Shown piece by piece: positions 10,391-22,634 of a stretch of DNA of 64,000 nt. A program made the translations under genes and the position numbers. The stretch lies in NCBI GenBank assembly GCA_033807775.1, contig CM066322.1, positions 19,829,001 through 19,893,000 on the forward strand, in the 5' to 3' direction. Position 1 is the stretch's first letter, and each line of letters begins with the position of its first letter. Under the pieces are notes generated by a model. The model did no database searches. It worked only from the letters and a program-made list of their open reading frames with translations, and was not told the origin of the DNA. The DNA comes from Saussurea involucrata. Its lineage: Eukaryota > Streptophyta > Magnoliopsida > Asterales > Asteraceae.

Positions 10391-11046
10391 AAAATATCTT
10401 TGTTTATTTTTGTTCCCTGCTACTCGACCGTCAGTGGTCGAGCTTTTTGGATGTATATAAGACAGTAAGTTCGGTGAATGAAACTTAGATATCTTTTGAT
10501 TTTGTGTCTTATATTTTTTGCACATAGATACAACGTCAATTGTAAAATTCACCAAGTGGTAAGGGAACAGGAATTCATGCGACTTAGGCATCTAGCTCAA
10601 TATAATATTTAAGATATAAGTCACAAGACGTTTAAGCCGTGCTGGCGTACATAAGCATATGAAATCATATCATTCATTTAGAGCATGTAAGTCTCTTAAG
10701 TTAAAGAACTAAAATCGTGGGGTCGGTAGACCTTATGGTCGTACGACTAGACCATATCATGCCCTTGAATCATGCGTTCCTGTGATGGGATAATCGAGTC
10801 ATGGACTCAATTGCTTATATCGTGCGATCTTGCGGAAGCGTACTGGTGTCATACGACAGACTCAGTGATTTATGTCGTGCGGTCCTGCGATAAGATATCG
10901 TCATAGGTTGGTCGTTGGCTAACCAACGACCCTCCGATGCTTAAGTCAGTAGTCGTTTGTGATAAAAAATCGTATGAAAGAAGAGAAAAGAATTTAGAAA
11001 ACGTACCTTCTCAGATTCTTTTTTACTTGATGGGGGATTTTGCCCC
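10391..11046. other. Non-coding spacer between convergent genes in the Tat-like element
   Basis: No domain is readable on either strand. It contains scattered tcgtgcg and tcgtacgac words. It separates the plus-strand accessory gene from the minus-strand gag-protease remnant. Confidence 0.5.
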
Positions 11047-11098
11047 CCGTCATTTACTATCCTATTTTTTCCAGGAAAAAATAGGTTTTAAATGACGG
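11047..11098. other. Large imperfect hairpin at the pol truncation point
   Basis: ccgtcattta (11047-11056) pairs with taaatgacgg (11089-11098), and cctattttttcc (11061-11072) pairs perfectly with ggaaaaaatagg (11074-11085) around a 1-nt centre. It falls where the minus-strand reading of the RT start stops, so it may mark the deletion junction. Confidence 0.7.
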
Positions 11099-11190
11099 AT
11101 CGACACTGAGTTTTCGAGGATTAACATCAATGTCTATGTCGACCGTGTTTTCGTGCGACAGGGCAGAATAGTCGGCATATTCCTGTAAAA
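11061..11190 (-). pseudogene. Start of reverse transcriptase, truncated
   Basis: After an AG at about 11186 on the minus strand, the reading is EYADYSALSHENTVDIDVNP then RKLSVDPSFKPIFSWKK and a stop. The 'KLSVDPSFKP' segment is the usual lead-in to RT in plant gypsy elements. Nothing of the RT palm (YxDD), RNase H or integrase follows, so pol ends here by deletion. Confidence 0.65.
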
Positions 11191-11214
11191 AAAGGCATTA
11201 GTTTGTCTATAAGA

Positions 11215-12540
11215 TCAGAGATAGAGAGACGTATCTGTCGAGACCTTATGGTCAAGTTTGCCTTTATCTAGGACGATTTCTTTGACCTGTGACTGCCAAA
11301 CAGCTTATTTTCGCGGCTTCAGGGTGGTCTTATAGCAGTCACGGGCGACTTTCGGCTCACTTTTGATTTCTTGGACTCCCCATGGCGTAGGGAACTTCAG
11401 GGTCTGATGATATGTCGAGGGGACGACTTTCATTTCATGGTTCCACGGTCGACCTAAGATGATGTTATAGGCCGACGAACAATCGATGACACTGAACTTA
11501 GTCTGCTTGTTGATTCCTCCGGCATAGACCGGCAAGATGATCTCTCCATAGGTGCTCGTTGCTTCTCCATTGAAACCGACCAAGGTTGTCGAACGTCAGG
11601 TGATTTCCGAGCGATCGATTCCCATGGCCTTGACGGTGTCAAGGAAAATGACGTTCGCTGAACTGCCCCCATCGATCAAGACTCGTCGGGTTAAACAATT
11701 GCCAATCGTGAGTTGAATGATCAACCCGTCATGATGCTTCTGATAGGAGTCACCGAGGTCGTCTTGATCGAACACAATCTTCATAGCTTCTAGTTCCAGA
11801 TCTCCTTTGGGCCTCGATGAACGTGGGATAGGTCGATCGTCAGGTGCTTGACTGGCGTGACGCTTGGCTGCGGAGTACGTCAGACCACACACGTCGGAAC
11901 CACCAGTGATGCAATTGACGACCTTCGCATGCTCGGGGGTTGGCGGTCGATCGTCGCTAGTTGGAGCAACGACGTTATCGATGATATCTTTGAGATTTCC
12001 TTTCGGGACATGATATGCTAACTCCTTTTTGAGAGTTATGCAATCATCTGTCGCGTGACCATGGTAGACATGGAAGTCGCACGACTTTGACTTATCTTTC
12101 TTAGCGTCGTCCTGATCGGACTTTTTTGGCCACCGGATGGTTGCTTGGGCGGTCTTCAGAGCTTCGACCAAGTCCTTAGTGGACCCTTTGAATCCATAAG
12201 AGGATATCTTGGGGTACTGAGGAAATTTGGTCGCAGTCTTGGCCTCTGCTTTTGTCTTGAACCGGACGCTCGAAATCTGGCGCACGAGCTCTACTTTGGG
12301 AATTGCCTTTGTCTTGAATTCTGGCTTATTCATACCTAACGACCTCTTGTCGTCGGTATGCTTGCGACGAAAGGCAGCGTCGTCCTCTACCCTCATATAT
12401 GCTAGGGTTCGAGCTCGGACATCCTCAAAAATCTCCGGAGGATACTTGGTTAGATCAGTGTACAAACCCGAACTGTCGTCCAGACCACGCTTATAAGCTT
12501 CGATGGCGGTCTTGACGTCACAGTTGCGGACACTAATCAT
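11215..12540 (-). pseudogene. gag C-terminus, degenerate zinc finger and aspartic protease of the Tat-like element
   Basis: The minus-strand frame reads CDFHVYHGHATDDCITLKKE (near 12030-12090), a His/Cys motif typical of Tat-lineage gag in place of a standard CCHC knuckle. VLIDGGSSANVIFLDTVKAM (near 11620-11680) follows. Its IDGGSS matches the protease active site, which usually reads DSG or DTG and is often DGGS in this lineage. An in-frame TGA at 11596-11598 interrupts the protease. The frame resumes as FNGEATSTYGEI and SSAYNIILGRPW (the second conserved protease motif) to a stop at 11305, with a further short readable tail to about 11215. It continues the broken gag frame at 12635-13519. 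Confidence 0.8.
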
Positions 12541-13519
12541 CTATGCATTGAACCTATTGAAGTAGCTTCGAATAGACTCATTGGTCTTTTGTACGACATA
12601 ATATAGGTCACTGGTCTGCTTCTCCATCTTGCGACTACTGAGAGAATTGATTGACCAACTCAGCGAATGACCCGACGGATTTGGGTTTGAGATTGATCAA
12701 CCATTGGAGGGCAGGACCAGTGAAGGTTGCTCCAAAACTTTTGCACATGCATACTTCTTGGTACATGTGCGGGATCGAGATCGTCCACATGAGCTGTTTA
12801 TATTCTGCGACGTGCTCTGTCGGATCTGTCACTCCTGAGTATTTGGGCGTGAAAGCGGGGACGTTATATTTCTTAGGGACCTCGACGGTCACAATTTCAT
12901 CGATGAAGGGCGACGCCTGAAACCCTGATCGAGGCTCGACGTCGACGGGCACGGCTGCCCCGGGTAGCTTGGCGAGCAAAGACAGGACACGCTCGTTCTG
13001 ATCTTCTAGCATCTTCAACCGCTGGGCGACGGGATCAATAGGATCAGGATTCGTACCTGTCTGCAGATTGACTCCTGAACTGGTGCCATTGCCGTGCAAC
13101 GAGCCATTGGCGTCCCCGTTGAAAGGGACAAAATACGGCTGCGGCCCATTCTGAAACGGCTGCGATCCATTCTGAAATGGTTGCGATCCATTCTGCCTGG
13201 GTGGTGGCCTTATATGCTGAGGAGGAACCGTCCCGAACTGGGGGTTTGGGTTGAACGGCCCCGGCTGCTGGTTCTGCATGAAAGGACCTGGATGTTGATT
13301 CTGAGCGAACGGACCCGGATGTTGATTTTGAGCGAACGGACCTGGATTCTGAACGAATGGCCTCGGACCATTCTGGGATCCAAAGGGATTCTTCAGCCGC
13401 GCGATCTCCTCGGCTGCTCTTCGACTCTGCTCGGCCATGGCATTGATTTGATTTCGAGCAACTTCTAGCTCCTGATACATATGAGCAATAACATGCTCTT
13501 GATTTCCTAAGGCTGCCAT
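12541..13519 (-). pseudogene. gag: gag N-terminal and capsid region of the Tat-like element
   Basis: The ATG at 13519 opens a short coiled-coil-like N-terminus (QELEVARNQINAMAEQSRRA), then a Pro/Gln/Asn-rich spacer with tandem NQHPGPFAQ-type repeats (about 13180-13350). A retrotransposon-gag capsid-like segment follows, including YSGVTDPTEHVAEYKQLMW and GPALQWLINLKPKSVGSFAE. The first frame ends at 12635 just after LVNQFSQ. A frameshift there and a TAG at 12541-12543 separate it from the downstream frame, whose in-between codons (KMEKQTSDLYYVVQK) still align to gag. Gag would form the particle. As written it cannot make a full Gag-protease product. Confidence 0.85.
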
Positions 13520-13620
13520 CTTCCTGAAACAGAAAACAAGGGAAACTCCAAGAAACCGTTAGTTCGATGCACGTTTGTCGAAGATTTTCTCTAGATGGGG
13601 CCCCACGGTGGGCGCCAAAC
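13520..13620 (-). other. Leader and primer-binding region of the Tat-like element
   Basis: The minus strand directly inside the 5' LTR begins gtttggcgcccaccgtgggg. This is the expected place and sequence type for a primer-binding site in Tat/Athila-type elements. I do not assign the exact tRNA. Confidence 0.7.
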
Positions 13621-14475
13621 TGTTAATGCCAAAAATCGCACACAAGTACAACTTGAGGTTGATTGTGGAGCTTAACAACTAAAGAAAAGAATCTCTCGAC
13701 AAAGCGTGCGATTAAGATAAAAAATGTAAAAGAGATAGAGAATTTGGTGACGCGGGAAAAACCTCAACGAGGAAAAAACCCGCGGACGACTGTGGAAGTC
13801 GTCGCTGCACTATGGTCGCCAAACAGGGGTGATGTCCTTATGTTTCAGGTGTCGATCGTATAGAGATTACAATACAAATGAAGGAAAGACTTCGAAATGT
13901 AAAGTAACAAGTGTTTCGAATGTAAAACAATGTGCGTCGTGTGTATAGTCTGTGTGTCGTGCGTAAAAACTACGCGCTTGAGCGTGGGAGTCGTGCGTCG
14001 ATGTCGTGCGTCGAGAGCGATCTGTTGTGAGAAAGTTCTTTTCTTCGCATGTTCTTGAGTACGTAGTGTGATTCTTGGATGCGGTCCCCTTCAATGATGA
14101 TGGAACTCTATATTTGTAGCCTTCGGGTTCTTTGATTAATGCTTTACGTAACTGTCGTAACGGACGTTGTCTTTAATGCTGTTAATGGCCCTTTACTGGT
14201 TGTAGCCGTTGGTCATTAATGACGTTGACTCCTGCATTAAACACTGAACAAACGTAACAGTCATAATGAACGTTAGTTGGTCGAGGTCGCATGGTCTTAT
14301 GCGACGGTCGTGAGAACTAGACGACATCGTGGTCGAGTGTCGTGAGGTAGATAACATACGATTTGACTTTTAACCAAGGGACAAAGTACTATAATTTTAC
14401 CTTACTATGGGGAAGTAAAATAAGTGTTTTCCTTACCTTGGTCGTGGTCGAGACTGGTGAAATTTTGCCCAAACA
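13621..14475 (-). repeat. Right LTR (5' LTR) of the Tat-like element
   Basis: It begins tgttaatgcc and ends gcccaaaca, matches 6844-7698 with about 15 visible differences, and is followed by the ggaaa duplication (14476-14480). Confidence 0.9.
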
Positions 14476-14480
14476 GGAAA

Positions 14481-17400
14481 CATAACCGTACACCATACCT
14501 TGGAACCGCCCTCGGCGAGTCACCACTTTGCTATGTCGTGCCATCTTGTACTATTTACTTGCAACCCCTCCGAATACTATACTCGCTTAAATACCACTAG
14601 AAAATCCAAGACCAACTGCGCCTCCATTTGCTCGCTTTCGTCCCCACGTCGTGACTCACGGTTTTAAAACACGTCTACTTACGGTCTCTCCTACCTCTTT
14701 ACTTCCTTAAAAGAAAGAGTTTTGGCGGAAATTCCCCGCCACAACAAGAAAAAAATCTTAGACCAAGAATAATCACTCACTTGACAACTTGGCACAAGGC
14801 CACCCTTGCACATCCCGACGAACTCACACGTGAGAGTTCCCTTCTCGGGTTACATGTAATTCCAGATTACTTCTTCCAACCGGCATACATCTATGCAGAT
14901 CATACTCCTTTCCCAAATCACATCGGCTACAGCTCGACAACTAATTCGTACGTTCTCACCACTTCATCATTTCACACTTAACGTGACTAATAGTAGGAAA
15001 CCTCCATAATTTCCTTATTGGAGTGTTCACCTATCCGAATTGAACTTATCCTGAAGGCTCATCAATTTCTCACTGCTTGCCACAAGCGTCCAGTCATATA
15101 ACATAACTTCGGTTACCCCCACTCAACTAGGAGGAGTAACCATGATCACACCTACCGTTCTCAATAGCTTACACTGAACGATCAGTTCGTTTGAACGTTT
15201 CTCACAACATCACCAACTCAACTCATTCAACTGCCCTTTTCCACTCCTTTCCCTCACAAAGACATGCACAAATCCTCTTCCTCTATACTCATTCCAGGAG
15301 TTCGCACACTTACTGAGGACAATCTACACGCACTACTCCACCTTTTTGGTGTTACTGCCAAGCTTACTGCTTCCATCCTACTCACTTGTCCCGACATACT
15401 ATCTTCGCCTCCCCACGTTAACGTGGAGCACTGCCCACCAAACGTTATACACTTACTGAGGACAATCTACACTCACTACTCCACCTTTTTGGTGTTACTG
15501 CCAAGCTTACTGCTTCCATCCTACTCACTTGTCCCGACATACTATCTTCGCCTCCCCACGTTAACGTGGAGCACCGCCCACCAAACGTTACTTGCCCCTC
15601 TCTTCCGATCTTTCCACATGTTGATAACACTTTCTCGTTATTACACATAGCCAAAATTCTAACTTGAGGCATCCAACCCAGTCATCCCAAATGACACCGG
15701 TGCTCGAAGCCACTACACACTCCTTGATTTCCAATCTGTTACTTTCTCGGACTAATCCTTTCGCACAAAAGGAAACAATTCACATTCCTTAAAGATTTAG
15801 CATCTACTACACCACCTCTTAGACTCACTCATCCAACATCTTCTTTAGCCATTTCCACATCCTAAAAATATACTTACTTAGCGACTCACGCAACCAAAAC
15901 ACTTGGTTTATCCTTTGGGTAACCACCCACGGTCGCTCCGACATTCTATTCCGATAATGGTCGCGTCACAACGCCAACTTACAAACCACGTGCTCCAACG
16001 ACTTGATTAACAAATCGTACACCTCGTCCGAAAACCCCGAAAAGACTTCCATCTGATGCTTCCTCTTTCTAACATCACATCACACACTGGCTGGCACATT
16101 TATCTTGGCAATTGATGCCACTACTCATCCGTACATTCTCCACCCATAACATCTTACTGCAGACTAGGTCTCTCATGGTCATTCGTACACAACTCAAACT
16201 TACCTTCATGTTCTCCCGCATAAATAACCGAGTCTATCTCGCTACTTTGTCTCTCCCTAACTCTAAATGAACCACAACTCATGAGTTTCTGATTAACTCT
16301 AACATACTCGTTTCTTGCTAGCTCTGTACGATTCCAAACCATTACATAGACAGGGCACGTTTCCTCACAGATCGACATAATCTATACACTCACTTCGTTT
16401 GTGCTAAATACTTCATTCTTTACGAACCATCCACCTCATAAGTAAAACGCTTATATAAAACAACAGTCTTTCACTGTCTTAACACCCCTACAAGGTGGTC
16501 CTTCAACTTTCAACCTTCTGATTCAAGTCTTCGGCCTCATACACCTTACACAGCTGCCGACTTCAACGTCAATAGTCGACATGTTGATACTTCCTTAACC
16601 TATTCTTCAACAAGGGTCCCTTACTGAACCTAATCCTTCCAGCATATCATAATCAAATTCACATCTCGTAGTCCTCATTTCAAACTCACTCGTGCAACGT
16701 CAATATTACAAGATCACTTTAAAACTCTTATTCGACGTCGAGGATATTTCATTCCTACTCCACCACACTACTCATAACGAGTTGCTAATACCAACACCTT
16801 GATGACTTCTAGTCCTTCCCTTGAACACAATCGTCCCTCGGCGACTGTATTTCCAGTCACCGCACAAGGGTACAAACCCTCATACAACCGACACTAAAGT
16901 CCACTTCTGACTCTTCCACTACTCACCTCTCCTCTTGAACACAAATACCAAAACTACAAACATTATCCCCTGATTTGTCCAACACCTCTCCACTCCAGGA
17001 GTTTTTCCTTAGCTTAAAATGTAGTACTCTACGACCTAGTGAGTTCATAGCCTTCATGCATGACAACACGATAAATAAATCATTTCACACTTTTTATCAC
17101 TTTAAAGAAACAACACTTGGAAACAACTTGGGTACACACGACCCCAACATTCTCATAACTCCAATGCCTGCACAACGATCTCGAGAATCGTTTGCATGCA
17201 ACTTTTCGTAAAACTTAATCTTACTCAACCAAAAATACGTTGTTACGACAAAAATATATTGGATGAAAATCTTTTCATACGACAAAATTCTGAAAGGAAT
17301 TACCGACACGAAGTAAGCAGTCGGTTCTCACACTCATTTATATAACTTCAACATGTCAATACTCATTTTGGTTATAAAAGTTTTGCATTCAAACGTTTTC

Positions 17401-18427
17401 TTGATTTTTTTGCAACAATTTAACTTATCATGAAAAGAGTAGAATATTTTGCAAATCGTAAACCTCAAGACTTCATTGTGCGATGTAAATGGATTTGCAT
17501 TTTTCTTTAAACATACGCTTGCACACGCCGACTCATATCCGATCAAATTTGATATTTACACATTTACTTTACTTATGAAAAATCTCATGTACACATATAC
17601 GAACTCAATGCATGAAACTCTACTTGCAATTGAAGGCTACCCACTCAAACAAGGTCAATCGCTTTACTCACGCAACTTATCATTGACATTTTACTTTCGA
17701 CCAGTGGTCACCCTCTCGGCCTTGCAACAACTTGCTATACATACATTCAACGGTCCACTTACTCAACCATTTCATACTATTTTCGTCTTGACCAATTCAT
17801 CTCACATTCTACCTCTACACATTTCAATCCACCACGGGTATCTTCCCTTTATTGATCCTGTCACTAAGAATCTCGTCTAAAGAGTCGGGGCTCTAATCGT
17901 CCACTCGTTCTTGAATTAAAGCTTCCAAAATCTCGACACTTTTCCCCCTTACCAACACAACTGATCTATCCTACGACCTCTAGAACTGGGACTCTCCAGA
18001 ACCAGGAGTCTTACTCAAAAGCAATCACTCATCCTCTTCGAACCCACAAAGATCTACCTCTAGACGGCTCATAACATTCCAAACAACATTTCCTTCTCTA
18101 CGATGTATACGTACATCACATTATACATGATCTCTCATGATACTTCCCCAACAATGGGTCTCAATCTACCCCTCAGGGATCTTGCTGACATTCTAGATTA
18201 CTGGAATATGACATATAAGCTAGCATAAGACTACATGTACCTGTAAGTTCGCAATTACACTGGCCAGGTGTAATACCAAAGTTACCTTACATGACCGTCC
18301 TCGGTACCCTATTAGTCCTATTTCTATAATAGTGTCCTCCTAACGTATTTCCTGATTCTCAGTTGTGATTTCTACTCCCAAAGTTTAAGTTTAGGCCCGT
18401 CCGGTCACCTAAATCCCTTAAACTATG
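14481..18427 (-). pseudogene. Degenerate interior (gag-pol region) of the outer chromovirus
   Basis: By position this is the 5' two thirds of the element, where gag, protease, RT and RNase H should lie on the minus strand. I cannot read any of their diagnostic motifs (CCHC knuckles, DSG, YxDD). All frames are broken every few dozen codons. The open frames that remain, such as 15264-15650 and 17449-17880 on the plus strand, are not recognisable and the first is inside a tandem duplication. Near 18160-18270 the minus strand resembles the 5' untranslated leader of the plus-strand chromovirus (ggccagtgtaattg then gaacttataggtacatg-like words, compare 23150-23190). The region is either very old or a non-coding derivative. 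Confidence 0.5.
15305..15590. repeat. 143-bp tandem duplication
   Basis: Two head-to-tail units, 15305-15447 and 15448-15590, differ at only a few bases (for example acgcactact versus actcactact). It lies inside the degenerate chromovirus interior and occurred after insertion or is ancestral to that family. Confidence 0.85.
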
Positions 18428-18439
18428 GCTCTGATACCA
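18428..18439 (-). other. Primer-binding site, initiator Met tRNA type
   Basis: The minus strand reads TGGTATCAGAGC, the usual plant retroelement match to the initiator Met tRNA 3' end, two bases inside the 5' LTR of the outer chromovirus. Confidence 0.85.
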
Positions 18440-18441
18440 AT

Positions 18442-20026
18442 TGTAACAACCCAGTCTAAAATAAACATGCAAGTCATATAAATCAGAACATCCCAAAGTT
18501 TGGGTCCCAAAAATTCTTACATAAGTCTCAAAATTTAGGTTGGCAGAAACAACCTATACACAACTGAGAAATACTATAACTAGAGATAATAGTGTCTCTG
18601 TCTCTACTGCACTTATCTACTAACTGCCCTGCTCATCTGCCAGAGCCTTTCACTATCTGCTTACCTGAAAAGGGTTTAGTTTGGAAAATGTGAGGGTTAG
18701 ACCATGAGGTCTAGTGAGTCCCTCCTGACAGTTCTCAAAATCATTTAAAACAATTTATAACTTTTACATATAAACACTTTCACAAATCTTTTCATAAAAC
18801 TTTCAATAATAAACTTTCATCTAGCTGTACATTTAAAATCTTTCACGGATAAGATCCGCTCCCGTAAATGGCACCCTGAAGTCACTCAAAAGTGACAACG
18901 AGTCGATATCACGTTGCCTTACAGGGTCACTCTCCCCATGGCATAAACGGGTCACTCATCCCGGCATGAGCACTGGCGGGCCACACCCCCCGACTTAGCC
19001 AATTTACGTCCCACTCAATGTATGCATACATCACAATAATCAACTTTAAAAGAACTTTCATGCAAGATAAGCATAGAAATAAAACATGGCATTTCTCATC
19101 ATGTATTTTACTTCATAAAACACGTTAAAAGTCACGTATTTTAGTTAGAAAACTCACCTGGCGCGTTTAACATCTTGTTTTACTTTGCTTCTGACTTACA
19201 ATCGGGTTACCTGAGAAATGGATGAAATATAAATTGCTCAGACCCTAATACCAACTTTCCGGACACTATCCGGACTCAACTTTCCGGACACTATCCGGAC
19301 TCAACTTACCGGATACATAACTTACCGGTCAATCACTACTTTCCGGACAACTTACCGGATAATTCTACTTACCGGGTAACCCAAGTTACCGGGTAGCTCT
19401 TCTTACCGGATACTCTACTTACCGGGTACTCTACTTACCGGGTACTATCACTTACCGGAACTATCACTTACCGGATACACCATCCGGTAACCTGCATCTG
19501 GGCTATTTACCGGACGACGGCTGTAATGCCGTTTTGGGATCGAAATCCGCTAATCTAACTCTTAACCAACGAAAATGCGATACAAACAGATTAATAAGCA
19601 TACTTAGACCCTTCCTTACTAACTCTTTGTTGTCAAGACACAAGGATGATTGTCTAATCTCCCATTAGGGCTTCATCCTCAACTTTTAGCTAAAACCCTC
19701 AAACAAACCAACAATAGCTGAGCATTAAAATAGAAATTTGAGTTTGGGATTACCTGATAGAATCACTGAAGAATCAGACTCCCAATCCGCTTTTCTTTCA
19801 AATTGCTGATTGATGGTGTTTTCCATTCTTCAATTGCTATGGAACCCAATCTTCCCTTTTTCTCTTCTCTTTCTCTCTAGTCGACACCCACACACACAAG
19901 GAACAACTCTAGGGTTTTGTGCCCTTTTTGTGGGTTTTAAAGATTACAATCTGGCCCCTGCTGCCCTGCACTTTCAACTTTTCCCACAAAACTTTAATCT
20001 TTTCAATTTAGATCTTGGTTATTACA
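18442..20026 (-). repeat. Right LTR (5' LTR) of the decayed chromovirus
   Basis: It begins tgtaacaaccc and ends ggttattaca, then gtaaa. Compared with the left LTR it has extra cttaccgg units and an extra ccggacactatccgg copy near 19257-19285. It is 1585 bp. Confidence 0.9.
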
Positions 20027-20032
20027 GTAAAT

Positions 20033-20190
20033 TAAGGGACCCTTTAATACCAAATGTTTACCGAGTAAACGCTTATCAAATGTTACCTTTTTTACCAGGT
20101 TAACATGATAAAGACTGATAATCTTACATGTACCAGACATAGCAAAGATCGATAACTTTACATGTTAATGCTTACAGGGTAAAAGATGAA
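20033..20190. mobile_element. Fragment of the 3169-3462 MITE family
   Basis: taccaaatgtttaccgagta ... cttatcaaatgttacc ... taccaggttaacatgataaa runs parallel to the left half of the 3169-3462 MITE. No matching right end is clear, so it is a fragment or highly diverged copy. Confidence 0.45.
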
Positions 20191-20971
20191 TGATTCGTTT
20201 TAATGATTTATAATGTAACTCGATAAAGTTAGTGAAAGTACTCTTACTCGGTATTTTCGTAAATGACCCATAAGTTTTAATGTTGATGTATGTGATGAGG
20301 AAATTAATAGGTAAGTATGTATTTGACAATAGATAGATGTGTATTTGGCCTACCTTTTCTCGATATTTTGGTTAAATGATTGTATGGTGGTTGTAATAAT
20401 CAAATCAAAATCTATTGAAAAAACAGATTCGTTTCATGTCAAGTCACGTCATATATGTACGTATATTTATGTGGGGATTAATGTTTATTTGATGAGAGAC
20501 AAATAACCGATTTAAAGTTTGAGGACGTGAATACGACTATCTGAAGATAAGAACATTATCGAGTTGTACTAAATCGACATGTTACTTTTGTTTGGTTTTG
20601 AATTCGTTTGGCATAAGATTTACGCAACAAGGCTATACATCTTTAGGATCTACTATTGCTTTACTAATCAATATTGTGGTCCTCCAGTTCATTAATCCAA
20701 AGCCTAATTTCGAGCATTAAGAGATAACAATCAAGTTTGGGCTAAAATTGTGAAATGTATGTGTATGTTAGCAAAAAAACTCATTTTTAGAATCATTAGT
20801 CAAATCCCATATATAGCTATTCATATTGGAAGTTTAATTTGTTATGGTTTAACATTTTCTAATTAAAATATTTGTGTAAAAGGCAATTTAATTATACCAT
20901 GGTACATGTTAATAACACTCAACCTAGACATGTAATTATAGGGTGTGAATAGTAGTACTATAATCTATATA
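20191..20971. other. AT-rich intergenic, no gene seen
   Basis: No coding, RNA or repeat signal beyond AT-richness. It borders the Helitron that starts at 20972. Confidence 0.45.
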
Positions 20972-21832
20972 TCTATATAAAAGTAAAATCATAGAGCTCC
21001 TACGTGGCCTCTTCACAATTGAGTATTTCAAATTCTTGGTTTTTCAGTCATTTTGGAAGACACACCACTCTTATCTCTCTAATTGAAGAGACACCATTAA
21101 TTTCCAATATTTCAAAAAGTTTGATTCATCTTCTCTACTTCCTTGTGCCTATCTACCTTCCCATTATTTTATGAATAATTTAATTTTGGCATAACTTCGT
21201 TTATGTTTTGGGTTTAACCCAAACTTTCATTTACCCCGATAGGCCCTGGTCATCCTCGTCCGATCATAAAAGCTGTCTCGCCTCAATTTCTTCAATAACT
21301 ATGTAATAACCAGGTACGTTATAGGTTTATTTAAATTTTTACTTATATTAGTTTAAGGTAAATTGGGTTAGTTTTATAAGTTTAAGGGTAATTTTGGTCA
21401 ATATAGTAAATTCTAAACCCTTAGGAGTAATTTGGTTTAATATAGATATCAAACCTTCAGACCTCTTTCATTAAGTCGGTCTCCATGTGTGTGTGTGTGT
21501 ACGCTGACGCAGAGAGAAGAGAGAAAACAGGAGAAAGCAATCAATCGTTTAGGGCTTGAAGGATCTCAATTGGAGATAGTTTAAGGTATAACTCCTTTTC
21601 GTTTTGTGTTTGTAATCGTTTATAGCAAGTTTTTATCGGATTAGATTGTCAAAAAGAAAAGGCAGAAGTATCGATCGACTAGGGTTTCAATTGAAATCGT
21701 TTGGAATCGTTATTGAGGTATAGTTCCTTTTCATTTTGTGTTTGTAATTGTTAGTAGTAAGTTCCTATCGATTTAGATGTGTCGATTTTATGATTTGTAT
21801 CGATTTCAATCGATTTCTGGGGTGACAAAGTT

Positions 21833-21906
21833 GGAGTCCCGGTATTTGGAGTCCCGGTACTTGGAGTTCCGGTATTTGGAGTCCCGGTATTGGAGTCCCG
21901 GTATTG
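21833..21906. repeat. LTR minisatellite, ggagtcccggtatt units
   Basis: Five head-to-tail units of 13-16 bp. The same place in the right LTR (27451-27496) has three units. Confidence 0.85.
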
Positions 21907-22580
21907 GTTTATGATTTTTTTTATTGTTACGTACTCGTGTCGTTTCAAAGCGAAATATAGGGGTATGGGTACTCGTTTTGAGTGTAAAATAGCATTTGAA
22001 CACTTTGAACATGTTTTTATGTGCCAATTACAAACCCAATGTCTTGTGATTGACGTCGGTTGTTCGGTTTCTAGCCCGGTTGTGATTCGGGGGTGTCCGG
22101 TGGGTTGTTAAGGTTGTCAATTGTCGTAGTGAGTCTTATATACATATAATCATAGGGTTTTCATCAATGTGTATATATTTCAGGCTCGGTTGCCCCTCGT
22201 TAGTGAAGTTTGATAGTAGTGTTCGGTTGTATCGTTTACGCGTGTGTGGCTTCAAACTATTAACAAGGTGAGTTTTACTTTAACCATTTTCAAACTAGAA
22301 TACATATATTGATTGGGAATGCGTTATATAGTGTGATTATGTGCTTATGTTTGAAATATAATATATTAAGATGTATATTGTATTTATATGAGCATTACAC
22401 TACACGAGTGCACGTTGGCCGGACTTAGGACCGGTGGAGTTTGGTTGTACGGAGGGACATCGGAGTTGGCTGTATGTTAGTGCAGCGGAGTAAACTGATT
22501 AGTTGGCTTGCAACCAACTAATATGGCCATGAGGAAGAATTGTACACAATGCATATGAGTCATGATTGGTATTCAAATAT

Positions 22581-22582
<2 letters not shown>

Positions 22583-22632
<50 letters not shown>
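22583..22632. repeat. (TA)n microsatellite in the left LTR
   Basis: A run of about 50 bp of alternating TA; the right LTR has about 17 bp at 28172-28188. Confidence 0.9.

Positions 22633-22634
<2 letters not shown>

Larger units (their letters stand above)
6844..14475 (-). mobile_element. Non-autonomous Tat-like Ty3/gypsy element with an antisense accessory gene
   Basis: Identical-length LTRs (855 bp each) are flanked by ggaaa (6839-6843, 14476-14480). The sequence inside the right LTR, on the minus strand, reads tttggcgcccaccgtggggc, a typical primer-binding region of plant Tat/Athila-type gypsy elements. A purine-rich tract lies inside the left LTR at 7699-7712. In element sense the order is gag, degenerate zinc finger, protease, a few residues of RT, then an opposite-strand spliced gene, then the 3' LTR. 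Most of RT, RNase H and integrase are missing, so mobility would need proteins in trans. About 15 LTR differences were seen by eye, so it is fairly young and clearly younger than its host element. Confidence 0.9.
4686..20026 (-). mobile_element. Ty3/gypsy chromovirus (Tekay-like), decayed, split by a nested element
   Basis: Two LTRs (4686-6215 and 18442-20026) are flanked by a perfect 5-bp duplication, gtaaa (4681-4685 and 20027-20031). On the minus strand, a primer-binding site complementary to the initiator Met tRNA end (TGGTATCAGAGC) lies just inside the right LTR at 18428-18439. A purine-rich tract (agagggagata) lies just inside the left LTR at about 6216-6232, so the element runs right to left. 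Its pol is mostly unreadable, but integrase C-terminus and chromodomain remnants survive near the left LTR. A Tat-like element (6844-14475) is inserted in the interior. Without it the element would be about 7.7 kb. Confidence 0.9.

Noticed and set aside
17449..17880. 143-residue plus-strand frame in the decayed chromovirus
   Set aside because: No recognisable domain, and antisense to the element. It is likely a chance frame in degenerate sequence.
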